Origin: Paenibacillaceae bacterium GAS479
Lineage (GTDB): Bacteria > Bacillota > Bacilli > Paenibacillales > Paenibacillaceae
DNA: 64,000 nucleotides
Reading direction: 5' to 3'
Assembly: GCA_900105225.1 (NCBI GenBank)
Contig: LT629764.1
Location: 1,293,501 to 1,357,500 of the forward strand
Both the position numbers and the translations under genes were made by a program. This document shows, piece after piece, positions 25,207-33,743 of this stretch; position 1 is the stretch's first letter, and every line of letters starts with the position of its first letter. The notes below the pieces were generated by a model that saw only the letters and a list, made by a program, of their open reading frames with translations, was not told where the DNA came from and searched no databases.

Positions 25207-26074
25207 ACGTAACTTCGACTACTCCCTTTACTCTCTAGGTCGCTTTCGGCGGGTTTCAAGTAGCTTCGACTACTTCCTTTGCTCGTCGGGGCCGCTTCCG
25301 GCGCGCTCAAGTAGCTTCGACTACTTCCTTTGCTCTCCTAGGTCCCTTTCGGCGCGCTCAAGTAGCTTCGACTACTTCCTTTGCTCTCCTAGGTCGCTTT
25401 CAGCGCGCTCAAGTAGCTTCGACTACTTCCTTTGCTCGTCGGGGCCGCTTCCGGCGCGCTCAAGTAGCTTCGACTACTTCCTTTGCTCTCTTAGGTCGCT
25501 TTCAGCGCGCTCAAGTAGCTTCGACTACTTCCTTTGCTTTCCTAGGTCGCTTTCGGCGCGCTCAAGTAGCTTCAACTACTTCCTTTGCTCTCCTAGGCCT
25601 CTTTCAGCGGGTTTCAAGTAACTTCGACTACTTCCTTTGCTTTCCTAGGTCCCTTCCGGCGCGCTCAAGTAACTTCGACTACTTCCTTTGCTCGTCGGGG
25701 CCGCTTCCGGCGCGCTCAAGTAGCTTCGACTACTTCCTTTGCTCTCCTAGGTCCCTTTCGGCGCGCTCAAGTAGCTTCGACTACTTCCTTTGCTCTCCCA
25801 GGTCGCTTTCAGCGCGCTCAAGTAGCTTCGACTACTTCCTTTGCTCTCCTAGGTCGCTTTCAGCGCGCTCAAGTAGCTTCGACTACTTCCTTTGCTCTCC
25901 TAGGTCGCTTTCGGCGCGCTCAAGTAGCTTCGACTACTTCCTTTGCTCTCCTAGGTCGCTTTCAGCGCGCTCAAGTAGCTTCGACTACTTCCTTTGCTCT
26001 CCTAGGTCGCTTTCGGCGCGCTCAAGTAGCTTCGACTACTTCCTTTGGCCGTTGGAGCCGCTTTCGGCGGTTTT
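25207..26074. repeat. 17-unit 51-bp tandem array with internal palindrome
   Basis: Seventeen units of 50-52 bases run without interruption. The core CAAGTAGCTTCGACTACTTC contains the inverted repeat AAGTAG-CTTCGA-CTACTT. The other half varies between two main forms: CTCTCCTAGGTCGCTTTC-like (majority) and CTCGTCGGGGCCGCTTCC (units 2, 5 and 10), then GGCGCGCT. The terminal units are the most divergent, as expected for unequal exchange. No reading frame, promoter or Shine-Dalgarno is carried by the unit. The array fills most of the gene-free 1.07 kb between the transglutaminase-like gene and the IS. Between 25091 and 25206 I see only a likely promoter region. Confidence 0.95.
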
Positions 26075-26160
26075 CAAGTAAGCCTTCTCTTAAGCCCCCT
26101 AATTGAATTGGAGAGTACCCTGGGAAATCAGGTACACTACTAGTAAGAGGTGAGAGGGCC

Positions 26161-26520
26161 ATGAGGCAGAGGAATCAGGTGTTTGAAGGAGTTCGGAACA
26201 AGGTGGCGCAGGAAGCCCTGGCAGGAATAAAGAGCGGCGTCCTTGCCCGCAAATATGACGTATCTCCCAAGACCATTCGAAACTGGGTGAAGGAGTATCA
26301 GGAGAAAGTCGGTCATGATGCGATCCCAACCATCGATGAACGGATCGACGATGCCAGGCGACTTGCTGAGCTAGAGGCCAAGTATGAGCAAGCCCTCAAG
26401 GCACTAGGTGAAAAGGAACTGGAGAACAACGTTCTGCGGGAGCTCGTAAAAAAGTCCAGCCCTGCCTCGATGACAAACTTCACGTTGCCCAAACGTTCGT
26501 CGAGCAGGGACACCAGATAG
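26161..26520 (+). CDS. IS3-family transposase OrfA
   Basis: A 119-residue protein with an N-terminal helix-turn-helix (GVLARKYDVSPKTIRNWVKEY, about residues 27-47) followed by a leucine-zipper-like coiled coil (ELEAKYEQALKALGEKELENN). OrfA binds the terminal inverted repeats and regulates transposition. The last 20 or so residues after the slippery site are frame-specific and probably unimportant. The ATG follows AGAGGTGAG. Confidence 0.92.
   Translation: MRQRNQVFEGVRNKVAQEALAGIKSGVLARKYDVSPKTIRNWVKEYQEKVGHDAIPTIDERIDDARRLAELEAKYEQALKALGEKELENNVLRELVKKSSPASMTNFTLPKRSSSRDTR
26448..26454 (+). other. Programmed -1 frameshift site A AAA AAG
   Basis: AAAAAAG is in register with OrfA codons (AAA at 26449, AAG at 26452). 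Slipping back one base joins OrfA to OrfB, the standard mechanism for producing IS3 OrfAB transposase. Confidence 0.88.
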
Positions 26521-27416
26521 CCGTTCTTTTACGTATCGTTGACCTGTCTAGCTCCACGTTTTACAGCCGGCGAAACCAGGCGAATCGTTCTGTCCGTTCC
26601 ACTCCCCAGCGCTCAGGACGGCCTCTCTCGACCCAGTCGCTCACCATGGCCGGCCGTGTCATTAGCGACGAGCAAATCAAGGAATGGTTGCTGGAGCTGG
26701 TATCAGGGGAAGAGCACGGGTATGGCTACAGCCTCCTAACCGAATGTCTTCGCAAGTCCTATGATTTGGTTATTAACAAAAAGAAGGTGTACCGACTCTG
26801 TCGCGAGCTGCAGATTCTGCATCCCCAGCGCCGAAAGAAGGTTCATTACCCGAGACGTCTGGCGCGTTACCACGACATTACGGCCTCGAACCAGCTGTGG
26901 CAGCTGGATATTAAATATGGATACGTAGACGGCTACAGCCAGTTCTTTTTTATCGCGGACATGATCGATGTATTTGACCGCAGCATTGTGGGCTACTACA
27001 CCGGCTCTAGTTGCGAAGCCAAACACGTCTGCGATATGGTGCGTACAGCACTAAATCTACGTCTCATGCCTGGACAACAAACACCTGTTATTCGAACGGA
27101 CAATGGCCCTCAGTTTGTGAGCAAGGCGTTTGGAGAACTGGCGGAGGAGCTTATATTTGTGCATGAACGAATCCCTCCGAAAACGCCCAACATGAATGCC
27201 TATATTGAATCGTTCCATGCCACGCTGGAGCGCTGGTTATTGAGTAAGGAGCGCTTTACTACGTTTGAAGAGGCGTTTCAGGCCGTGGATTCGTTCATGG
27301 ATTTCTACAACCACCGCAAGATGCACCTCAGCTTAGGGAAGCGATCCCCCGCTGAGTTTATGCAGTGGATTGCCGAAACAAATCCGGATGTATCCGAGTA
27401 CAAACGGGCCGTATAA
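26454..27416 (+). CDS. IS3-family transposase OrfB (expressed as OrfAB by -1 frameshift)
   Basis: About 320 codons entered from OrfA by frameshift. The start contains the HTH_21-type segment (VAQTFVEQGHQIAVLLRIVD, then STFYSRR). The catalytic integrase domain follows with the DDE triad: Asp in WQLDIKYG, Asp in IRTDNGPQF and Glu in NAYIESFH. The family ending YNHRKMHLSLGKRSPAEF is present, so the protein looks full length. An internal ATG at 26646 cannot give the complete protein. It catalyses the cut and circularisation of the element. Confidence 0.93.
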   Translation, partial: VQPCLDDKLHVAQTFVEQGHQIAVLLRIVDLSSSTFYSRRNQANRSVRSTPQRSGRPLSTQSLTMAGRVISDEQIKEWLLELVSGEEHGYGYSLLTECLRKSYDLVINKKKVYRLCRELQILHPQRRKKVHYPRRLARYHDITASNQLWQLDIKYGYVDGYSQFFFIADMIDVFDRSIVGYYTGSSCEAKHVCDMVRTALNLRLMPGQQTPVIRTDNGPQFVSKAFGELAEELIFVHERIPPKTPNMNAYIESFHATLERWLLSKERFTTFEEAFQAVDSFMDFYNHRKMHLSLGKRSPAEFMQWIAETNPDVSEYKRAV

Positions 27417-27503
27417 GCGTATTTGCGAGAAAAATGAAGCTAGACTTCGATTCAAACCTATTTCGCCCTGAACTCTCCAGAATTAGGGGGCCAGCCCGCC
27501 TTT

Positions 27504-27558
27504 CGTCTTCCACGTATGCGGAAGACGACAACACCCCCATTAAAAAATAATGGGGGTG
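27504..27558. repeat. Two small perfect hairpins beside the IS right end
   Basis: CGTCTTCC/GGAAGACG (27504-27527) and CACCCCCATTA/TAATGGGGGTG with a 5-A loop (27532-27558). Neither has a following T-run on the plus strand. They lead into the larger hairpin element at 27596-27713. Confidence 0.7.
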
Positions 27559-27595
27559 GAGCATCATGAGGAAGACTGCGGCGGCGAAGCGGAGG

Positions 27596-27713
27596 GAGGC
27601 GAAACCTTTTGGAGAAGCGGCAGCGGTCCTCTTGGAAGGCGGATGCCCACACCTTGGTGTGTTGGGCAATCGGGGCATCCGCGTTCCAGAGGGATCGGAA
27701 AAAGGTTCGCCTC
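27596..27713. repeat. Long imperfect inverted repeat, candidate structured element
   Basis: The left arm GAGGCGAAACCTTTT ... TCCTCTTGGAAGGCGGATGCCC pairs with the right arm GGGCATCCGCGTTCCAGAGGGA ... AAAAAGGTTCGCCTC. An apical ACACC/GGTGT stem lies inside. Partial pairing continues outward to about 27575-27745. No protein coding is evident. It lies between the IS and the end of the RDD gene and may be a dispersed repeat (MITE- or REP-like) or a structured RNA. Confidence 0.65.
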
Positions 27714-27775
27714 ACGCAGCGGAGTTCCGCCAGCAATCGCCCGAATCACCGTCCCTCGCAGCGAGCTCCCCTAAC

Positions 27776-28591
27776 TCAGAGCTCCCAATCCCCTCTAACA
27801 GCAAAATATAGAGCCGCCAAGTACCCTCGCGGATCACTATACTGGGCACGCTCATGCCCAAGCTTCACGGTGAAATGCAGCCAGATGCGCTCCTCCAGCC
27901 CCTGCGCCGGAATCTGCGGCTTAGGGTCGAGACGTTCGGCCCAGCCCTGGAGCAGCTGCCAGTCCTGTTCCTGCAGCGCAGCGCGCCGAGCCTCATCAAG
28001 CTCCAGCTCTGGCAAGATCAGGCCTTTGGCCTGCAAGCGGGCAATCCGCTTGTCGATGCGAGCTTTGCGCTTGCGATGCTCCGCGGTCGCCTCGGTGACG
28101 ACAATCGTGCCAGCCACCATATCGCCGACCCGCTTGTCGGACTTGCTGAAGAACATCGCAACACTGCCTATAAAATATCCCATCGGCAACAGATCAAGCA
28201 GTCGAAACAGATTGCGGATTACGATCGGCACAATCGTCGCGGATTGGCCCGTGGACAGCAGCACGCGTAATCCCATCGCTTTTTTGCCAATCGTCTGGCC
28301 GCCTCGATAGGCTTCCATGACGATGAAATAACCTACATTAAACAGAATAAGAAAGATAAACATGCCGGCAAACAGATAATCGTATCCGTCATTCGGGAAC
28401 CAAGTTGAGGATAGCAGGTAAATGGTTCCGGCCGTGCCGAACACGATTAGTAATGATGCAGCAAGCAGCAGCAATGCATCGATAAGATGTGCAATCGCCC
28501 TGCTGCCGATACCGGCAGTTCGATAACGCAGACGAACCTGTTCCGGTGTGAGCAGGACGGTTTCTTTTTCTATCTGAGTGTAAAAGGACAT
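27776..28591 (-). CDS. RDD-family membrane protein
   Basis: A 271-residue protein with an RDD domain: RYRTAGIGSRAIAHLIDALLL holds the Arg...Asp...Asp pattern. Three to four membrane spans and GQTIGKKAMGLRVL follow. The C-terminal 110 residues are soluble, charged and end with the aromatic segment AALYFAVRGDWEL. It is the last gene of a seven-gene operon and its ATG overlaps the preceding stop by one base. The function of RDD proteins is uncertain; some affect ion or proton exchange. The association with SpoIIM-like and MoxR/DUF58 genes is recurrent in bacteria. Confidence 0.9.
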   Translation of the reverse strand: MSFYTQIEKETVLLTPEQVRLRYRTAGIGSRAIAHLIDALLLLAASLLIVFGTAGTIYLLSSTWFPNDGYDYLFAGMFIFLILFNVGYFIVMEAYRGGQTIGKKAMGLRVLLSTGQSATIVPIVIRNLFRLLDLLPMGYFIGSVAMFFSKSDKRVGDMVAGTIVVTEATAEHRKRKARIDKRIARLQAKGLILPELELDEARRAALQEQDWQLLQGWAERLDPKPQIPAQGLEERIWLHFTVKLGHERAQYSDPRGYLAALYFAVRGDWEL

Positions 28592-29616
28592 TACGGTGTT
28601 CCTTTCCCTTCCAAAGCTAACTGCATACCGCCGCGCTCACCGACAACCCCTGACTCACCTTCCGCTCGTGCGCCGCGCGAGATACCGTACAAATAATAGG
28701 CCACGCATGCAACGAGAGTCAGACCAGCAATGGCATACTTAACCCAAAGCGGTAGCACGGCTGGAGTAATATATCCTTCAATCAAGCCCGCGATGACAAA
28801 AAGCGGAATCGTACCAAGCAACAACAAGGCCGACTCCTTAGCGGACTGGACAAAAACGAGCCCTCGGGGCAGCTCACCGGGTACAAAAAACTTATACCCC
28901 ATATAAAAACCTGCACCCCCGGCGATGAAGATGGCCAACAGCTCGATGACGCCATGCGGCAGGATGTAAGCCCAGAATGTATAGGTATACCCGGTTTGAG
29001 CAAATACAGCCGCAAGCGCGCCGATCAGCAGCCCGTTGAACACCATCAGATATAGCGTGAAGAACCCCAGCGTCACACCACTAAGAAATGCCAACACTGC
29101 CACTCGAATGTTGTTCGTCATAATCTCCGCCGACATGATTGCGCTGTTGATATCGCCTCGGTCGCTGTTAACTCTCGAGGGATCAACCCCGTCCGCCATA
29201 CCGGCAGGTAATACCGCGTGGATGACGGATGGATTAGCCGATATGGCTAAATAACCTAGTAAACCTCCGAATCCGAACAGCAATCCCGCCATTAAAATGA
29301 AGGGCATCCGCATCTTGATCAGCATCGGGAAGCCGTAGAGCATGAACCGCAGCGGATGGCTTTTGCCAGCCGCTCCGCCCGCATGCAGCTGATTATGTGA
29401 GCGAGAGACAAGATCGTTAAGCAGCACAGTCGCCTCGCTAGCCGGGGCATGCGTTTGCAAATAAGCGAGATGCGCCGAAGCAGTCCGATACAGCTCCCCG
29501 AAGCGATCCAACTGTGCAGCGTCAGCTCGTGCGCTGCGCTTGCCAAGCAGGCCTAGCAGAGCTTCCAGCTCCGCCCAGGACGGCTTATTGCGCCGAATGA
29601 AAGCAGTTGTGTCCAT
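28591..29616 (-). CDS. SpoIIM/DUF95-family membrane protein
   Basis: A 341-residue protein with five or six membrane spans. The DUF95/SpoIIM segments MTNNIRVAVLAFLSGVTLGF and PHGVIELLAIFIAGGAGFYMG are clear. A soluble N-terminal helix region of about 85 residues precedes them. True SpoIIM (about 215 residues) works in forespore engulfment together with SpoIID/P; this longer form, embedded in a MoxR operon, is a paralogue and probably not sporulation-specific. It overlaps the RDD gene by one base and lies 24 bases after the DUF58 gene. Confidence 0.88.
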   Translation of the reverse strand: MDTTAFIRRNKPSWAELEALLGLLGKRSARADAAQLDRFGELYRTASAHLAYLQTHAPASEATVLLNDLVSRSHNQLHAGGAAGKSHPLRFMLYGFPMLIKMRMPFILMAGLLFGFGGLLGYLAISANPSVIHAVLPAGMADGVDPSRVNSDRGDINSAIMSAEIMTNNIRVAVLAFLSGVTLGFFTLYLMVFNGLLIGALAAVFAQTGYTYTFWAYILPHGVIELLAIFIAGGAGFYMGYKFFVPGELPRGLVFVQSAKESALLLLGTIPLFVIAGLIEGYITPAVLPLWVKYAIAGLTLVACVAYYLYGISRGARAEGESGVVGERGGMQLALEGKGTP

Positions 29617-29640
29617 GAAGCATCTCCTTTGCGGCTATCC

Positions 29641-31011
29641 TCACAGCAAGCCTCGATCGCGAATATCCAGATACGTATTAACCGCACTAACAGCAAGCTG
29701 ATCCGGTGCTGTATCCAGCATCGGGATGCCAGTGCTGCCCATACGGCGAACAAGCAGCTGCCGCTCCAACGCGTAGGACGCGGCGACACTCTGCACATAA
29801 GCCTCCGAGAGCGTATCCGGACGCGTCTCTTCCAACTGCCGCATGACAGGGTTTTGCAGCGACATCAGCACCAGATGATGCTGCTTACGAACCTTGGCCG
29901 CGTATGCCAGTAGCTCGGTATCATGCAGATAATGGTCCATATCGGAAAAGAGCACCGCAAACGAGCGCTTGCGAATCCGCTTCAATAAAAATCCAAGCCC
30001 GACGGACGTTCCTGCTTCCGCATAATCGCTGCTGATCCCACTCGCTGAGCGCGTCAGCGTCTGCAGATGCGCAAGCCCGCGTCCCGGCGGAATAAACAGC
30101 TTCACGCTGCTGGAGTAGGCGATCAAAGCAACCTGATCCCCTTGCCTCAGCGCAGCTGCGGCAAGGGTTAGCGCCGCTTCCAGCGAGCGGTCGAGCTTGA
30201 CCTGACCGTCCAGCTCCACGCCCATCTGACGGCCGCAGTCCAGCAGCAGCACGAGCGTTTTGCCCTTCTCAGGGCGATAAAGATTCGTCAACAGACGACC
30301 GGTACGTGCCGTAGCCCGCCAGTTCACCTCGCGGATGTCGTCGCCGGCGGCATACTCCCTAATCGCGTCGAACTCCGTACCGCCGCGTTGACGGCGATAG
30401 ATGCGCTTGCCGTCCACAAGCAGAGAATCCTGTGCGGAGGCCAGCACGCCCCGCACGCCGGACAAGTCGGGGTCGATGCGGATATTATCCTCGACCGTCA
30501 GCTGCGTCTGCTTCGACCAAAGCCCAAGACCTCCGCTCCAGCGAAGATCTACCTCACGGAAGCGATAATTGCCGCGTTCCTCAGCGGTGAGCCGGTAGCT
30601 GAACCCGGCAGAGCCGCGCAGCGGGCCGCCGACCGTTCGTCCATCTGGTCGGTGAAAAGAGCCCGGAATATCATCCGCCAGCTCTACAAGCAACACGACC
30701 TTAGAGCGGCAAACCGCGTCTAAGCCAACTTCAAATGTCCGGCGAATCTCCGAGCTCTCCGGCAGCCTTCGACGTACCGTCCATGCGAGTGCGCGCGGCA
30801 GCCGTACAAGATCGATGATCGACAGCACGAGCAGCGCCGCGCACCACGCCACAAAGACGACCCAGTGCAGGCCCAAAGCTCCAGCTCCAGCGGTTGCGAC
30901 CGCTCCAACCGCCGCCCAGCCCGCTAAACGGCGGGTCGGCAACGGGAAGCGACGCAGCAGCCTAGCGAGGAACCGGAACCGATGCCAACGTTTGCCGGAT
31001 GATGCCTTCAC
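29641..31011 (-). CDS. DUF58 protein (vWA-like), MoxR partner
   Basis: A 456-residue protein. Two N-terminal membrane spans (about residues 28-65) follow a basic leader. The DUF58 core is recognisable from YRRQRGGTEFDAIREYAAGD and REVNWRATARTG, followed by the von Willebrand A-like part with LVLLLDCGRQMG, where the metal-ion site is modified. It starts at GTG 31011 with GGAGGGG seven bases ahead, so it overlaps the MoxR gene by 50 bases, an unusually long overlap supported by the ribosome site. DUF58 proteins act with MoxR ATPases, possibly as membrane-bound assembly or chaperone complexes. Confidence 0.9.
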   Translation of the reverse strand: MKASSGKRWHRFRFLARLLRRFPLPTRRLAGWAAVGAVATAGAGALGLHWVVFVAWCAALLVLSIIDLVRLPRALAWTVRRRLPESSEIRRTFEVGLDAVCRSKVVLLVELADDIPGSFHRPDGRTVGGPLRGSAGFSYRLTAEERGNYRFREVDLRWSGGLGLWSKQTQLTVEDNIRIDPDLSGVRGVLASAQDSLLVDGKRIYRRQRGGTEFDAIREYAAGDDIREVNWRATARTGRLLTNLYRPEKGKTLVLLLDCGRQMGVELDGQVKLDRSLEAALTLAAAALRQGDQVALIAYSSSVKLFIPPGRGLAHLQTLTRSASGISSDYAEAGTSVGLGFLLKRIRKRSFAVLFSDMDHYLHDTELLAYAAKVRKQHHLVLMSLQNPVMRQLEETRPDTLSEAYVQSVAASYALERQLLVRRMGSTGIPMLDTAPDQLAVSAVNTYLDIRDRGLL

Positions 31012-31882
31012 CGGTCATCCCCTCCAGTTCCGCCTGCGGCGTCAGCAGCAACCGGTGGCGGAGCACCGGTAGCGCCATTTCTTTGATGTCGTCGGGCGTC
31101 ATGTAGTCTCTTCCTTCCAGCAATGCCCAAGCGGATGCGGCACGCAGCAGCGCGATACCCGCCCGCGGGCTCGCGCCTAGCTGCACGCCCTCGCTCTCCC
31201 GGGTCGCGCGAACGAGCGCAGCTGTATAAGCATACAACGCCTCTTCTACAACGACGTTTTCAACGCGGCCTTGCAGCTCACGAATCTGCTCTGCTGTAAT
31301 GACTGGCTCCGGCGTTGCTTCTGCGATGCCTCCCGCACGGCGATGATTCCGCAGAATGTTAACTTCCGCCTGTTCACCGGGGTATTCCAAAATCAGCTTG
31401 AACAGGAAACGGTCCAACTGCGCTTCCGGCAGCGGATATGTACCGTCATACTCAACCGGGTTCTGCGTCGCTACTACGAAAAACGGCTCTGGCAGCGGGT
31501 AAGTCGTGCCTTGTATCGTAACCTGCCGCTCCTCCATGGCTTCGAGCAAAGCAGCTTGGGTTTTAGGTCCGGAACGATTGATCTCATCGGCCAACAGCAC
31601 ATTTGTAAACACAGGTCCCTTCACCACCGCGAAGCTCTGCTCCTGCATGTTGTAGGTAACGCTACCCGTAATATCTCCTGGCAAAAGATCCGGTGTGAAC
31701 TGGATGCGTCTCCAGCTGCAGCCTGATAAAACAGCAAGCTGCCTTGCCAAGCTCGTTTTGCCGAGTCCTGGCACTCCCTCCAGCAGTACATGCCCACCCG
31801 CGACAAACGCGGTGACGAGCAGCCGAATATTACGATTTTGACCATGTATTCGCTGCTCCAGCGATTCTAGCAAGTTTTTCAA
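30962..31882 (-). CDS. MoxR-family AAA+ ATPase
   Basis: A 306-residue AAA+ protein. Walker A is EGVPGLGKTSLA, Walker B is LLADEINRSGPKTQ, and sensor 1 is VVATQNPVEYDGTYPLPEAQ, the MoxR hallmark. A C-terminal lid domain follows. MoxR ATPases are chaperone-like and insert cofactors or remodel vWA-protein complexes; the partner here is the overlapping DUF58 gene. The start overlaps the DUF4350 stop by 4 bases (ATGA), so translation is coupled. Confidence 0.94.
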   Translation of the reverse strand: MKNLLESLEQRIHGQNRNIRLLVTAFVAGGHVLLEGVPGLGKTSLARQLAVLSGCSWRRIQFTPDLLPGDITGSVTYNMQEQSFAVVKGPVFTNVLLADEINRSGPKTQAALLEAMEERQVTIQGTTYPLPEPFFVVATQNPVEYDGTYPLPEAQLDRFLFKLILEYPGEQAEVNILRNHRRAGGIAEATPEPVITAEQIRELQGRVENVVVEEALYAYTAALVRATRESEGVQLGASPRAGIALLRAASAWALLEGRDYMTPDDIKEMALPVLRHRLLLTPQAELEGMTGEGIIRQTLASVPVPR

Positions 31883-33138
31883 CGTCTCTCTCCCCTTCCC
31901 GACAGGCTGCTGCCTCTCAGCAGAGCCGCCAGTTCGCTCGTATCTCTGGATCTTGCTATAAATTCTCGCCTTGCAGCCTTACGTCCGCTAGTGACTATCG
32001 GCCGTTCTTCAAGCGCATGCTGCAGCCGCTGCGCATCCTGCTCGCTCCAGCGGCTGCGCGCCGCTGCAGCAGCCTGTTCCGGCGTTGCGGCAGGACTCAG
32101 CCCCCAGCGCTGGGACAACTGCTGACGCAATCGTCTACGTTGCCGGTCGAGCGCATCGTCCATCAGGCCGAAGCGCTCGTACCAAGCGGCAAGCGCTCGC
32201 GCCGTCTCATCTCCGCGCCGCACCGTCCATTCCCGTGGAATGCGCACGGGACCGAATCGTTTGCCGCTGCTCCACAGCCATAACAGCATGGCCAGCAATA
32301 GCATGATACTAGCCAGCAGCAGCCAATTCGGATAAACCGCGAACAAACCCGGCTTCAGCGTGTAGCCATGATGCTGCTCGTCAAACATGATCTCCGACCA
32401 GGAGCCAGCCAGCAAAGCAGACATAATCTCTGTATGGGAGGCCCGAAGCGTCGCCCCATTCTGCATCCAGCGCGGCTCCACCACGAAGGTAACGGAACCT
32501 TCTCCGAGCTTCAATCGGCTGGCAAGTACGCCTTCACTATCCTTTATCAGCGTTTCGGCATCATTGCTCGCACTCTGGATGCGCAGACTTGTTGACACTT
32601 CAGCTACAAAACTCCCCGATCCAACCAACGCTTCCGCTTCAATAGGTTTCTCAGGTGGAGGAGCATCCTTGCCGCTGGCGCTGTCAGTCTCGTTCTGGTC
32701 AGCAGCTTCTGATTCCTTCTCCTCTGCTGGAGCCGCCCCTTCCTCTGAATCAGCATCATCCGACTTCCCGCCGAACAGCATCCAATCTAGGGGCTCCTCG
32801 CCGCTATCATCTAGAAGGAGCAAATGGTTGCCTGCACGCAGCCAGCTCTCCATCGCTTCCCATTCCTTAGGAGCGATTTTGTTAGGCCCAACAGCAATCA
32901 TTAGTCGGTTCGATCCGGTTTCCGGCAGCTCTTCCCAGCGAAGCCGCCACTCTCCAACATTGCCATTGCGCTTCTCCAGCAGCTCGCGCCAAGCTTTGAC
33001 GCCATCCGTATCTGCCGAGGAGCTAACATTCGCCGGCTCATCCGGAAGCTGAGGACGGGCCAGTAGCAGTCCTAACAATAGGAACAGCGCAGCCGCTGTC
33101 GGAAGCAGCCAGAGGACGCGATTCGATTTTCTTTTCAA
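31879..33138 (-). CDS. DUF4350-domain membrane protein
   Basis: A 419-residue protein with an N-terminal span (LWLLPTAAALFLLLGLLLA) and a second span near residue 265-290, between which lies a DUF4350 domain (GVKAWRELLEKRNGNVGEWR, then GNHLLLLDDSGEE). A low-complexity acidic insertion (about residues 120-165) interrupts this domain. DUF4350 resembles GATase/ThuA-like folds in secreted domains. It always travels with MoxR/DUF58 genes. It overlaps both neighbours by 4 bases. Biochemical role unknown. Confidence 0.85.
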   Translation of the reverse strand: MKRKSNRVLWLLPTAAALFLLLGLLLARPQLPDEPANVSSSADTDGVKAWRELLEKRNGNVGEWRLRWEELPETGSNRLMIAVGPNKIAPKEWEAMESWLRAGNHLLLLDDSGEEPLDWMLFGGKSDDADSEEGAAPAEEKESEAADQNETDSASGKDAPPPEKPIEAEALVGSGSFVAEVSTSLRIQSASNDAETLIKDSEGVLASRLKLGEGSVTFVVEPRWMQNGATLRASHTEIMSALLAGSWSEIMFDEQHHGYTLKPGLFAVYPNWLLLASIMLLLAMLLWLWSSGKRFGPVRIPREWTVRRGDETARALAAWYERFGLMDDALDRQRRRLRQQLSQRWGLSPAATPEQAAAAARSRWSEQDAQRLQHALEERPIVTSGRKAARREFIARSRDTSELAALLRGSSLSGRGERR

Positions 33139-33743
33139 CGCGATCCCCCCTCTCCCGCAACTTCGGTGAGCAGGCTACGCATGCTCTCAAACAGCTCTTG
33201 CGAGCCTTCGAGTTTGCCGTACCATATCCGTTCAAAAAGCGCCATTGCTTCCTTGAGCGCAGGCGTATGAGAAGAGCCCGACTCCGACAGCTCGTCCAAA
33301 TACTCACGGTTCGTTTTCCAAAGCTCGACGCGCAGCGTTCCCTGCTCCTCCAAATAGAAAAGCAGGGCTAGAAAGACGGCTCGAATACCGTCTCTCCAGT
33401 CCCCTTCCGCAGCGTGCCGATCTCCGATCTCCGCATAATACTGCCAGGAACGGCTATCCTCACCTGGTTCCAGCCAATCACCGGACCGCAGCCTACCTGT
33501 ACGGCTCCGACGGCTTAGCAGCAGCCAGGCTATCCATACGATGAAGCCGACCAGTGCAAGCACGATCAGAATGGCCAGCACGCTGATCGTCCCTTCCCCC
33601 GGCTTAAGGCCAGGGAAGATGAGTTTCAGCAGCCGTCCAAGCCCCTCAAGCAGCCAATCCCAGAGGGAAAAGCCCGGCCCCTTGCGGTAAGCGGTATATT
33701 CCTCCCCAGCGAGAATGCCCTCCAGCTCACGGCGTTCATTCAT
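33135..33743 (-). CDS. DUF4129-domain membrane protein
   Basis: A 202-residue protein with a single clear membrane span (SVLAILIVLALVGFIVWIAW, about 54-74) and a C-terminal DUF4129 helical domain (DWRDGIRAVFLALLFYLEEQG, then RELTNREYLDEL-like spacing). In other bacteria this domain is often the C-terminus of transglutaminase-fold proteins in the same type of operon; here it is separate and that protease part is absent. It is coupled by 4-base overlaps on both sides. Confidence 0.85.
   Translation of the reverse strand: MNERRELEGILAGEEYTAYRKGPGFSLWDWLLEGLGRLLKLIFPGLKPGEGTISVLAILIVLALVGFIVWIAWLLLSRRSRTGRLRSGDWLEPGEDSRSWQYYAEIGDRHAAEGDWRDGIRAVFLALLFYLEEQGTLRVELWKTNREYLDELSESGSSHTPALKEAMALFERIWYGKLEGSQELFESMRSLLTEVAGEGGSR

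Larger units (their letters stand above)
26094..27491 (+). mobile_element. IS3-family insertion sequence, apparently intact
   Basis: About 1398 bases. The imperfect terminal inverted repeats start GCCCCCTAATT at the left, and GCCCCCTAATT followed by CTGGAGAGT at the right end read on the minus strand; similarity extends for about 35 bases. Inside are two overlapping transposase frames with a canonical slippery site. I see no convincing target-site duplication (flanks read TTAA on the left and CAGC on the right), so the exact ends are uncertain by a few bases. The left end is 20 bases past the last array unit. Confidence 0.9.

Noticed and set aside
25207-26074. CRISPR array
   Set aside because: The intervals between the conserved cores are near-copies of two forms rather than unique spacers, and no cas genes are present.
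27566-27811. Small protein frames in the hairpin element
   Set aside because: Arms of the inverted repeat read as low-quality protein in several frames, and there is no Shine-Dalgarno.
28591-29616. True sporulation gene spoIIM
   Set aside because: The protein is much longer than SpoIIM and lies in a MoxR/DUF58 operon, so it is treated as a family paralogue.
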